A stretch of DNA of 64,000 nucleotides, taken from Leclercia sp. 29361 (GTDB lineage: Bacteria; Pseudomonadota; Gammaproteobacteria; Enterobacterales; Enterobacteriaceae). The DNA lies in the NCBI RefSeq assembly GCF_011290365.1, contig NZ_CP049786.1:1054001-1118000 (forward strand). The letters are read 5' to 3'. The notes under the pieces were generated by a model. The model searched no databases and was not told where the DNA came from. It was given only the letters and a program-made list of their open reading frames with translations. Positions 40,542 to 48,767 of the stretch are shown here, in pieces. The position numbers and the translations under genes are program-made. The stretch's first letter is position 1. Every line of letters starts with the position of its first letter.

Positions 40542-43103
40542 ATGATGAAGACGAGCAGAAAAAGAGTCGTTATTACAGGCATGGGTATTCTTTCTTCCCT
40601 TGCAGAAAATATTCAGGACTTCCGGCAGGCATTGTTGGAGAAAAAGAACGGTGTTGCTGACAGCGAGCGTTTTTCAACCTGGTTTGAAAATGCCAGGGCT
40701 GCTGAAGTGCTGCATGATATCGACTACTCTGAACTACCTGAGGAGATCGTTGCCTCCCTGGATAACGCTGCTCTTTGGGCTTATAAGGTAGGTAAAGATG
40801 CGCTGCATCAGGCGGGTCTGGCCAGTACGGCCAACTGCCTTGAGGAGATGGGGTTAATTGTCGGGGTATCCTCTGCCGGTACCGAAGCCTTTCTTCCTCT
40901 GTTTGAGCAGCGTATTCAGGACTTCTCGTTACGTAAGGCGCTCTATTCTGGCGGATTTTCTTCCTGTTGCTCAAGCGTCTCTACTCTTTTAGGTATTAAA
41001 GGTGGGGTTGAGCTGGTTGCAACAGCCTGTACTGCCAGCCCGAACGCGGTCGGCATGGCTTTTGATTATATTCAGAATGGCAAAAGTAAAGCCATGCTGG
41101 CCGTCGGTACGGAACCTATTTACTTGCCGACTTTTGCTGGCTTTTACGCACTAAATGTCATGCATCCTGACTCCTGCTCGCCTTTTTCTGGTAACTCAGG
41201 TATGTCAATCGGAGAAGGCGCGGGCGCGGTTGTGCTCGAGGACTACGATCACGCGATTGCGCGTGGCGCTACCATTTATGGTGAGATTCTCTCGTATGCT
41301 ACCTCCTGCGACGCGTATCATGAAACCGGCCCGGACCCGCGGGCCAGCGGTGCAGTGCAGGTCATGCTTAAAGCCATGGAGAATGCAGGCGTTACGCCGG
41401 ATCAGATCGATTATGTCAACGCGCACGGCACGGGTACAGAAGCGAACGATCAGATCGAAACGCTGGCGATGAAAAAAGTCTTCCCCAATGTTGAGAAGCT
41501 GTTAATTAGCTCTACCAAATCTTATTTTGGTCACAACATAGGGGCAGCAGGCATTGTGGAACTTATTGCTTGCCTGGTTACGCTACCTGAGAAAAATGTT
41601 CTGCCTACGTTAAACTTTTCTGTAGCACGTCCTAACTGCGATTTGGATTACGTTGCGAACGATTTCCGGCAGAAAGACATCAATATTTTTATGAAAAATA
41701 ACTACGCATTCGGCGGCAATAACTGCTGCATGATTGTGAGCACTAAACCATGTTCTGTTCCCGTAACCTCCTATGATGCTAAGCGGGTTGCTATTTCAGG
41801 CATTGGCGCTGTCACTGCCATTGGGCATCAAATTAATGAAATACTGGAACGTATTTGGAAGAACGACAAAGCGATTGATCTGGGTGACACCGTTTTCCCT
41901 GAAGATACGCTTCAGGAAGTCAAAGAACTGCTGGCTGTGCTGGTAAAAACAAACCAGTTCACAGAGCTGTTTGGCAATGAGTATGCCATTAATGCGAACA
42001 AGCTTCCGGATGAGGAAGAGAATTTTAAAACTTTCCAGGTCACTGAACTTGAACCACGTAAGCATTTACGCCGCTTCGATCCGCGTAAAGCCACTCGCGG
42101 CGGGACTTTTGCACTGATCGCACTGTCAGAAGCATTAAATAAGGCGAAGCGCCGGATTAAGCGTGACGGAGAAGAACTTGGGATGGTGATGGGCATGTCC
42201 CGTGGCCCGCAAGAAACAACGTATAAATACCTGCAAAGCCTCAAACCGGATCCAGGAAAAGTGCGCACGTCAGAATTCCCAGGCTCGCTGATGAATTCGA
42301 TTGCGACGTTTTGTGGCATTTCTGAAGGCGTAAAAGGCTATACAACCACCCTTGCTACAGGCGAAAACGCGGCTCTGGGGGCATTAACCTATGGCTATGA
42401 AATTATTCGCCAGCAGCTTCAACCGCAAGTCATTGTAGGGGGGGCAGATGAATATTTCCCTTCGATGTCACTGTATATGGATGCGGTCACGCAAAAAATC
42501 CATATGACTTCTGATGCTCGTGATTACCAAATCTATGCTAAAGAGGCGAAAGGGTATGTTCCCGGTGAAGGTGCCTGCATGCTACTACTGGAAGATCCCG
42601 AAGCTGCAGTTGCGCGCGGTGCCGAAGTGCTTGCAGAAGTCGCAGGCTATGGCAAATCATGTAGCAACAGCTACTTTGATGCTGCTCGACTGGACGAGAA
42701 AGCCAATGCTATGTCGCTCGCGATTCAACGTGCGCTGAGGGATGCCGGCATCAATGCTAAAGACATCGACTTGGTCTGTGGCACCAGTAATGGCAGCGCA
42801 GAAAGCGCAAAAATTGAAATTGATGCTATCTATGACGCTTTCCATCAGGAAAAACCGCATATTCCTGTGGTGAATTACAACGCCTTCTTTGGCTTTGTTG
42901 CTTCATCCGCTGGTTTGCTTAACCTGATGGTGCTTATTGATTGCATTAAGAAACAATCGGTACCTGCTATTCCTTACACCCAAACCTTTGTAGACGAGCG
43001 CATTAATTTTGTGCGCCATCCACAGAACATTGCTATCGGCTATGCATTGTTAGTCGGAGCAACTGAAGGTGGAAATTATTATGCATTCGTGATTAAGGGA
43101 TAA
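40542..43103 (+). CDS. Ketosynthase fused to a chain-length-factor-like half (KS-CLF fusion)
   Basis: An 853-residue protein made of two tandem beta-ketoacyl-ACP synthase units. The first (about 5-410) has a full catalytic triad: Cys163 in TACTAS, His295 in NAHGTGT, His331 in SYFGHN. The second (about 415-850) aligns in fold but has Leu604 at the Cys position (TTLATGENA), and Thr and Phe at the two His positions (CGTSNG, FFGFVAS). That is the pattern of a KS-alpha/KS-beta (chain length factor) pair, here fused. The frame is open from a GTG at 40473; ATG 40542/40545 was chosen because MKTSRKRVVITGMG is the normal KS start and AGGA precedes it. The KS3 gene starts five bases after the stop. Confidence 0.9.
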   Translation: MMKTSRKRVVITGMGILSSLAENIQDFRQALLEKKNGVADSERFSTWFENARAAEVLHDIDYSELPEEIVASLDNAALWAYKVGKDALHQAGLASTANCLEEMGLIVGVSSAGTEAFLPLFEQRIQDFSLRKALYSGGFSSCCSSVSTLLGIKGGVELVATACTASPNAVGMAFDYIQNGKSKAMLAVGTEPIYLPTFAGFYALNVMHPDSCSPFSGNSGMSIGEGAGAVVLEDYDHAIARGATIYGEILSYATSCDAYHETGPDPRASGAVQVMLKAMENAGVTPDQIDYVNAHGTGTEANDQIETLAMKKVFPNVEKLLISSTKSYFGHNIGAAGIVELIACLVTLPEKNVLPTLNFSVARPNCDLDYVANDFRQKDINIFMKNNYAFGGNNCCMIVSTKPCSVPVTSYDAKRVAISGIGAVTAIGHQINEILERIWKNDKAIDLGDTVFPEDTLQEVKELLAVLVKTNQFTELFGNEYAINANKLPDEEENFKTFQVTELEPRKHLRRFDPRKATRGGTFALIALSEALNKAKRRIKRDGEELGMVMGMSRGPQETTYKYLQSLKPDPGKVRTSEFPGSLMNSIATFCGISEGVKGYTTTLATGENAALGALTYGYEIIRQQLQPQVIVGGADEYFPSMSLYMDAVTQKIHMTSDARDYQIYAKEAKGYVPGEGACMLLLEDPEAAVARGAEVLAEVAGYGKSCSNSYFDAARLDEKANAMSLAIQRALRDAGINAKDIDLVCGTSNGSAESAKIEIDAIYDAFHQEKPHIPVVNYNAFFGFVASSAGLLNLMVLIDCIKKQSVPAIPYTQTFVDERINFVRHPQNIAIGYALLVGATEGGNYYAFVIKG

Positions 43104-43107
43104 GCCA

Positions 43108-44322
43108 GTGGACAGGACGTCTATTATTTCTGGCTATAGTGTTTATTTACCGTTTGCAGATAGCAGCACACAGTTAATAAATAATTTGAAACGCGGCGAA
43201 CGTGTACTACTGTCTCCGTGGTTCAAATCTGATACTGAAGCTATCAAATGCGGTTTTAATGGAAACAAGCAGGTCGCAAAACTGCAGCAGGTCAAAGACA
43301 GCGATGTTGACCTGCTGTACCGCCTGATTGATAACGCTCTTCTTCAGGCCGGTCTCGATGAGTCGTGCCTGGCTGGAGAGAATGTCAGAGTTTACCTGAC
43401 AGGCATTGGTCCACGCGTAGACTGGATGGATTATAAAGCTTTTTATGATCAGAATGATGTTGAAGATATTAAATGTACACCTTCAATAGCCCATTTATGC
43501 GTAGCGAATATGTCTCAGGATAATTTGTCCAGGACTCTGGCGAAAAGGTATAGCCTGAAGTATCTTCCTCCGAATCTGAACTGCACCAGTAATTCGGCCC
43601 TGACAGCTATACATTTAAGTAGTCAGGCAATCGAGCGTGGGGGGATTGATCTGGCGCTCGTAATCAATATCTCAAAAATAAAAACTCAGGATATCTGGTT
43701 TCTTTCAACCCAGTCGATGCTCGACTCCAGCATTGTGCAGCCGTTTGGTCGAAATAGCAAAGGCGTTAACTTTGCTGAGGGCTATAGTGTCTTACTGCTT
43801 GAAAGCAGCCATTACCGCCAGGCCAGATATGTGAGCGGGGGAGTGAGAATAAAGTCGCTTTATAATCAGATTAATGCCAGCAGAAGTTTTGATGCCTCCT
43901 GGCAAAGCACCAGTATGTTGAAGTTAATCAATAAACTCCTTAAGGACTCAGAGATAGAAATAGACGATCTGTGTGCTTTTATCCCGCATGGTAACGGGGC
44001 AGAGATGAGCGATTGCATAGAGGCGAAAACCATCAGTCTGTTGGCGGGCGATAGAATACTTCCTGTCCTGGCTTATAAAGGCCAAATCGGTTATACCGCA
44101 ACCGGGTCTGGCCTGATTGATTTGATCATCGGAGATTACACGTTAACCCACCGCGAAATAATCACGCCGATCAAAAATGATGATATTACAGAAGATATTG
44201 CTCGCCATGTCCTTCAGGGTAAAACGGCCATTCAGCATAATAAAACTCATCTTCTGAAAACGGGGATGGGTGTTGATGGGTCTATGATCGCTGTTTTGCT
44301 AACCAACACGGATAAGGACTAA
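43108..44322 (+). CDS. Second beta-ketoacyl-ACP synthase with altered triad
   Basis: A 404-residue thiolase-fold protein related to beta-ketoacyl synthases. The nucleophile is Cys159 in NLNCTSNSAL, and His294 in IPHGNGAE matches the first catalytic His. The second His is replaced by Tyr329 in YKGQIGYTATGSG. An altered second His may change decarboxylation, so this could be a priming or off-loading condensing enzyme rather than an elongating one; that is inference. It is eight bases before the next gene. Confidence 0.82.
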   Translation: MDRTSIISGYSVYLPFADSSTQLINNLKRGERVLLSPWFKSDTEAIKCGFNGNKQVAKLQQVKDSDVDLLYRLIDNALLQAGLDESCLAGENVRVYLTGIGPRVDWMDYKAFYDQNDVEDIKCTPSIAHLCVANMSQDNLSRTLAKRYSLKYLPPNLNCTSNSALTAIHLSSQAIERGGIDLALVINISKIKTQDIWFLSTQSMLDSSIVQPFGRNSKGVNFAEGYSVLLLESSHYRQARYVSGGVRIKSLYNQINASRSFDASWQSTSMLKLINKLLKDSEIEIDDLCAFIPHGNGAEMSDCIEAKTISLLAGDRILPVLAYKGQIGYTATGSGLIDLIIGDYTLTHREIITPIKNDDITEDIARHVLQGKTAIQHNKTHLLKTGMGVDGSMIAVLLTNTDKD

Positions 44323-44329
44323 ACGGATT

Positions 44330-45298
44330 ATGGAAAATTTTATGTACTTATCATCCTATTCTTTCGTAGAGCCTGAAGAGCCATTACATCTTTACTATCC
44401 GAGTTGGTTGAATGTCTGGGAATCCTACTCCTATAAAAACGCCCTAAAAAACACAGGCGCAAACGGCTGGGGATTTAAACGCTTTGGAACAATGCCAGAC
44501 GCATATATAAGGGAAGTGGTTCGCAAGCCGCACTATATGCCCTATATCGATGCAATGGAGAAAGCATCGAATCAAGCACTTTATGGCTTGCTAACAAAAG
44601 AGCGCATGCATTTACTCAAATCCCGTACCGCATTTATCTATGTGGATTCATGGGGGGAATCTGCTTCGTTTGAGAAAAATATTAGTGCGCTACATACCTC
44701 TGTAATTGATACGCTACCTAAAAATTTGATTAAGAAATTCTCTGTAAGTGATGCCACTTGCAAAATACGTGGCGAGAAAAACGCATTTCTACAAGCGATG
44801 CGTATGGCACAAGATTATCTGAACTGGGATAGCTTCGAGTTTGTGATCGTTTGCGGTGCTTATCGTGCGGTACCATTACTGGAATTTACAGCTGAGTGCA
44901 TGGATACAGAGCGTATCAGAAAAACCGAGAGATCAACATGTATTAATATATCCGTTGAGCGCATTGGATGCTTTATCTTTAGTAAGAGAGAAAGTGCCCT
45001 GAAGATAAGTTGCGGCTCATATGTGGCTGATGGGAACAATAAGCTGCACAATAGAGAACAATTTGCGGGTTCAGATAATGAATTGCTTTGCTATGCCGGA
45101 AGGTATAACCAGATTTCACCCACATCGAATCCGCATGCAAAGACGATCGATCTTGTCCAGCTCTACGGTAGTAGTGGTTGCCTGACTCCCGCATTAGGTT
45201 GGCAATATATCTCAGACCATTGTTTGCGTGAAGGAAAGATGAGAACAATCTTACCGGATGAAGTGGGCGGCTATAATTTTTTTGATACCTGGTACTAA
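44330..45298 (+). CDS. Divergent protein, possibly of thiolase fold
   Basis: A 322-residue protein I do not recognise. Segments resemble a degenerate ketosynthase: SDATCKI near residue 144 followed by an amphipathic helix and FEFVIVCGAYRA, where KS proteins have the nucleophile loop, helix and the DxxLVGG strand; VERIGCFIFSKRE where KS have the GA(G)A-L strand; and YGSSGCLTPALGWQYI near the end, like the GHxxGAxG helix. Catalytic His residues are not evident. It would then be a pseudo-enzyme partner or a remodelled condensing enzyme. No signal peptide or membrane helix is visible. Its place in a run with 8- and 19-base gaps shows it is part of the operon. Confidence 0.65.
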   Translation: MENFMYLSSYSFVEPEEPLHLYYPSWLNVWESYSYKNALKNTGANGWGFKRFGTMPDAYIREVVRKPHYMPYIDAMEKASNQALYGLLTKERMHLLKSRTAFIYVDSWGESASFEKNISALHTSVIDTLPKNLIKKFSVSDATCKIRGEKNAFLQAMRMAQDYLNWDSFEFVIVCGAYRAVPLLEFTAECMDTERIRKTERSTCINISVERIGCFIFSKRESALKISCGSYVADGNNKLHNREQFAGSDNELLCYAGRYNQISPTSNPHAKTIDLVQLYGSSGCLTPALGWQYISDHCLREGKMRTILPDEVGGYNFFDTWY

Positions 45299-45316
45299 CC
45301 GGGCAGGTGGAGAAGA

Positions 45317-45976
45317 ATGCGATCCAATGTAAAGGAACTTTCTGCTATTTCTTTAAATGGCATTTATAAGAGCTATGGCTTTAAAGAAAATAAAGTTGAT
45401 GCGCTCAAAAATATAAATATTGAAATTGCTCATGGTGAGTTTCTGGCATTATGTGGACCTTCAGGTAGCGGCAAAAGTACCTTGCTTAATATACTTTCAG
45501 GTATCGATAAGCCATCAGCGGGCTATGTGCTATTTCTTAATAAACTGCTGAGTGAGCTTCCAGAGAACGACCTGGCGACAATCCGCAGCAAGCATTTAGG
45601 TTTTATATTCCAGTTTTTCAATCTGATACCGGTGCTGAATGCGTTTGATAATGTATTTTATCCGCTGGTACTAAATGGGCATTTTGCTACAAACGCGGCT
45701 AAAGAACGTGCTTTACATTTCCTTGACAGCGTAGGACTGGCCGATTTTCGCGATCGTAAGCCTGGCCAGTTGTCAGGCGGGCAGCAGCAGCGCGTCGCTA
45801 TTGCCAGAGCGCTCGCGCATCAACCTCAGGTTATCGTTGCAGATGAACCGACCGGTAATCTTGATCAGGCGACAGGGGACGCGATAATGGATCTCTTAGT
45901 CAAAATCAATCATGAAACAGGTACAACCTTTATCATTTCAACGCATTCTACCCAGTTAAAGGAGCGTGCCCGGTGA
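45317..45976 (+). CDS. LolD/MacB-type ABC transporter ATPase, cut short by an in-frame TGA
   Basis: An ATPase of 219 residues. Walker A is GPSGSGKST (about 47-55), the Q-loop is in FQFFNLIP, the signature is LSGGQQQRVAIARAL, Walker B is VIVADEPTG, and the H-loop is STHS. It pairs with the FtsX-type permease two genes on, as LolD pairs with LolC/E. The stop at 45974-45976 falls where family members have Arg; the same frame then reads VVEIRDGALAYDSAQ and stops at 46022-46024. The truncated form keeps every catalytic motif and lacks only the last strand, so it may still work. Confidence 0.88.
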   Translation: MRSNVKELSAISLNGIYKSYGFKENKVDALKNINIEIAHGEFLALCGPSGSGKSTLLNILSGIDKPSAGYVLFLNKLLSELPENDLATIRSKHLGFIFQFFNLIPVLNAFDNVFYPLVLNGHFATNAAKERALHFLDSVGLADFRDRKPGQLSGGQQQRVAIARALAHQPQVIVADEPTGNLDQATGDAIMDLLVKINHETGTTFIISTHSTQLKERAR

Positions 45977-46007
45977 GTGGTGGAGATCAGGGATGGAGCA
46001 TTAGCCT

Positions 46008-46658
46008 ATGACTCAGCTCAGTAAATTTTTTAGGCTGCTTTGTTTGTGCATCTCTGCCGTCGCCAGTAATGCCAGCGCGGTTTCGTCTCATGTTCCTGTT
46101 GTTGAAAATGTTTTACGAAATCAATTCCCGACGCAGCCGGTGGCATTAGCAAATACGACTGAGGATTTGTTACAGGAGTATAAGCATACCGGGAATGTCA
46201 CTTCGCTTATTTTTTATGCTTATGGAATGTTGAAGCAGGCTGATTACTTTAAAACTGTAAATGATATCATCAACGCTTCTGAATATGCCAAGACTGGGTT
46301 CTTCTATCTCGATGAGGCAGTTGATTTAAATGAAAAAGATCCCCGTGTAAGATATTTGCGTGCCAGGGTTGATGCTTATTTACCCGCAAATCTTGGTCGC
46401 TGTGTTATTACAGTTTCTGACGCGGATATTTTGTTAAGTGAAAATAATAAGTTCAGTGCCAGGCTGATATCTAATATCAATGCAATGAATTATAGGTCGC
46501 TTATAAATTGCGGTGAGACTAATTTGGCAAGCCAGTTTCTGCAAAAAATCAAAGCCAGTGATGAAGGTGCAGAAATCGATATCACCTCAGGTAATACTCC
46601 CCCCTGGGATATAGATGAGGTAACAAATATCATTGTTCCATTGGTTAAAGGTGAGTAA
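46008..46658 (+). CDS. Periplasmic helical (TPR-like) protein of unknown function
   Basis: A 216-residue protein with an N-terminal signal sequence ending near ASAVSS. The rest is helical, with alternating small and aromatic residues and a stretch DLNEKDPRVRYLRARVDAYLP that looks like a tetratricopeptide-type helix pair. No enzymatic motif is seen. It lies between the ATPase and permease genes, and its stop touches the permease start (TAA-ATG), so it probably works with the transporter in the periplasm. Its start lies inside the 3' tail that the ATPase gene would have without its TGA. Confidence 0.7.
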   Translation: MTQLSKFFRLLCLCISAVASNASAVSSHVPVVENVLRNQFPTQPVALANTTEDLLQEYKHTGNVTSLIFYAYGMLKQADYFKTVNDIINASEYAKTGFFYLDEAVDLNEKDPRVRYLRARVDAYLPANLGRCVITVSDADILLSENNKFSARLISNINAMNYRSLINCGETNLASQFLQKIKASDEGAEIDITSGNTPPWDIDEVTNIIVPLVKGE

Positions 46659-47969
46659 ATGTCAAAGGATATGATATTTATCAATTGCATCGTCGTGTTT
46701 ATCATTGCATACGTTTTATTATGCATGGCTACACGTTTTCGTGACACCAAGTTTTCATTACTTAATCTTTTCAGGCATCGCAGAAGAACGTTTTCGACTT
46801 TGTCCGCCATAATTTTAGGTGGCGTCGCAATTTTTTTATATGGTGGCTTTATTAACTATTCTTTCTGGATCCTGAAAGAACAGACAATCCGTACCAATAT
46901 TGGCCATGTGCAGATTTACAATAATGGCTATTTTGATACGGCGAACAAAAACAAGACGCTCATTAATAATTACTCAGAACTTAAACGTGGAATATTAACT
47001 GATGCTAACTTAGCAAAAGATATTTCGACGATCTCAGGGCAGCTAGAATTTGCTGGTATTATTTCTCATTATGAGAATGAAACATCTACCTATTTTTCGG
47101 CACAAGGAGTTGAGCCTCTGCCCGCATTAAAATTAGGCGCCTTTGATAAAATTGTCTCTGGTAGTGATTTATCGCGCGTAAAACACGATGAAATCACCAT
47201 AGGCAGTGGTCTGGCCAGGACACTCAATGCCCAATATGCAGACTGGCTTGATGTTATGGTCGTCAACACCGCAGGCGGGCAAGGAGCCTTATCTTTGAAA
47301 GTACGCGGTGTATTTGAATCCGGGATAAAAGATTATGATGATACGGCCATAAAAGTCCCGCTGGCTACCGCACAGCGCATCATGGAGACCGATGGCGTAA
47401 GCAGAATACTTATTCTGCTTAATAATGATGATGTTGAGGCCTTCATGGTTAAATTAAAAGATTATATCGCCAAAAATAATTTACCTTTAATTGTTAAAGA
47501 CTGGAAGGAGATGTCTCTTTTCTATCAGCAGGTTGAAGGGATGTTGTCAGGTATTTATTTTTTCATCAAGCTTATCGTGGCGCTCATCGTGGTATTCATG
47601 ATCGGTAATTCAATGACGATGAGCATCACAGAGCGAACCCGGGAAATTACGACTTTGCGAGCCATTGGATTAAAATCCTGGCATGTTACTCAACTATTCT
47701 GGTTGGAAGGTATTTTCATAGGAATTACAGGAGCCCTGGGTAGTTTGATTGTGGGTTATGCCCTTGCAGCCATGATTAATTTATATGGCATTGCAATGCC
47801 ACCCTCTCCAGGTCAGTCCATTGGATATACTGCGTTTATTGAAACTAACAATGTTGAACTGGTCTGGATAACGCTTGTGTTACCCATATTAACTGCTTCT
47901 CTGGCTTCAATATTGCCTGCATTCCGTGCAGCGCGGCTTAATATTACTGATGCATTTAAATTTTCTTAA
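46659..47969 (+). CDS. FtsX/MacB-type ABC transporter permease
   Basis: A 436-residue permease with a first membrane helix near the N-terminus, a second at about 45-65, a large extracytoplasmic domain (about 70-290) and three C-terminal helices. The C-terminal MTMSITERTREITTLRAIGLKSWHV is the coupling-helix sequence typical of LolC/LolE and MacB. Such permeases move lipoproteins or other amphipathic molecules from the outer leaflet of the inner membrane rather than solutes across it. It has both an ATPase and a LolA-like protein as neighbours. Confidence 0.88.
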   Translation: MSKDMIFINCIVVFIIAYVLLCMATRFRDTKFSLLNLFRHRRRTFSTLSAIILGGVAIFLYGGFINYSFWILKEQTIRTNIGHVQIYNNGYFDTANKNKTLINNYSELKRGILTDANLAKDISTISGQLEFAGIISHYENETSTYFSAQGVEPLPALKLGAFDKIVSGSDLSRVKHDEITIGSGLARTLNAQYADWLDVMVVNTAGGQGALSLKVRGVFESGIKDYDDTAIKVPLATAQRIMETDGVSRILILLNNDDVEAFMVKLKDYIAKNNLPLIVKDWKEMSLFYQQVEGMLSGIYFFIKLIVALIVVFMIGNSMTMSITERTREITTLRAIGLKSWHVTQLFWLEGIFIGITGALGSLIVGYALAAMINLYGIAMPPSPGQSIGYTAFIETNNVELVWITLVLPILTASLASILPAFRAARLNITDAFKFS

Positions 47970-47978
47970 GGATAAAAG

Positions 47979-48767
47979 ATGAAAAAGAATGTATTTCAGT
48001 TATTTGTTCTTTTAGCCTGCATGTATTCATCGTATGCCTTGTCCGATGCCGCAGGTATAAATGTGCTTGATATCATTAGATTATCGGATGAGGTCCGTTC
48101 CCCAAATGAACCCTTCCGATACACCGTGACGGTGCTTGAGTTTAAGGATGGCGAATCAGAACCGGTTAATAAGCAGGTTCTGGATATATCGATGCGCTTT
48201 ATGAAACCTGCAAACGGTGTTCAGGCCGATGCTCGTTCACTGGCCAGATTTATCTATCCTCCACGTGATAAAGGAAAGGTAATGTTATCTGACTGGTATC
48301 AGCTTTGGTTCTATACGCCTGAACTGCGTCGCCCTATACCAATATCCCGTACACAACGGCTAATGGGGCAAATATCTAATGGTGACGTTATAGTGACTAA
48401 TTTTGAATATGCTTATAATTCGACGCTAGTAGGTGAAGAACCGTGCGGGGACAAAATCTGTTACAGGCTATCGTTGGTTCGTAAATTCGATGAAGTGACA
48501 TACCCAAAAGTAATCTATTTGGTTGAGAAGGATGGAGAGTATCGGCCTTATAAAGCGTCGTATTACTCACTGGATGATAAATTACTCAAGACTGTCTTGT
48601 ATCAAAACTACCAGTTAGTGTTAGGTAAGTCTCGGCCAACGGAAATAGTCGTGCAGAATGCACGGCATAATAAAGGTTATTCGGTAATGAAATACAGTGA
48701 TGTGCGACTTGAATCTTTACCTGAATTTCACTTTACCAAAGAATCAATCCAGAGAGGCATAAAGTGA
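47979..48767 (+). CDS. LolA-like outer-membrane lipid/lipoprotein-sorting family protein
   Basis: A 262-residue periplasmic protein with a signal peptide ending near SYALS. The body resembles the family called outer membrane lipoprotein-sorting protein, a LolA-fold relative: repeated beta strands (SLARFIYPPRDKGKVMLSD, QLWFYTPELRRPIPIS), the YTPELRR-P-I segment being typical. The fold has a greasy cavity that carries lipid-like cargo across the periplasm. Aryl polyene clusters also contain a LolA-like protein. The GTGA overlap with the next gene shows translational coupling to the barrel protein. Confidence 0.8.
   Translation: MKKNVFQLFVLLACMYSSYALSDAAGINVLDIIRLSDEVRSPNEPFRYTVTVLEFKDGESEPVNKQVLDISMRFMKPANGVQADARSLARFIYPPRDKGKVMLSDWYQLWFYTPELRRPIPISRTQRLMGQISNGDVIVTNFEYAYNSTLVGEEPCGDKICYRLSLVRKFDEVTYPKVIYLVEKDGEYRPYKASYYSLDDKLLKTVLYQNYQLVLGKSRPTEIVVQNARHNKGYSVMKYSDVRLESLPEFHFTKESIQRGIK

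Noticed and set aside
45974..45976. TGA in the ATPase gene read as selenocysteine
   Set aside because: The aligned residue in relatives is Arg, not Cys, and no suitable RNA structure is evident after the codon.
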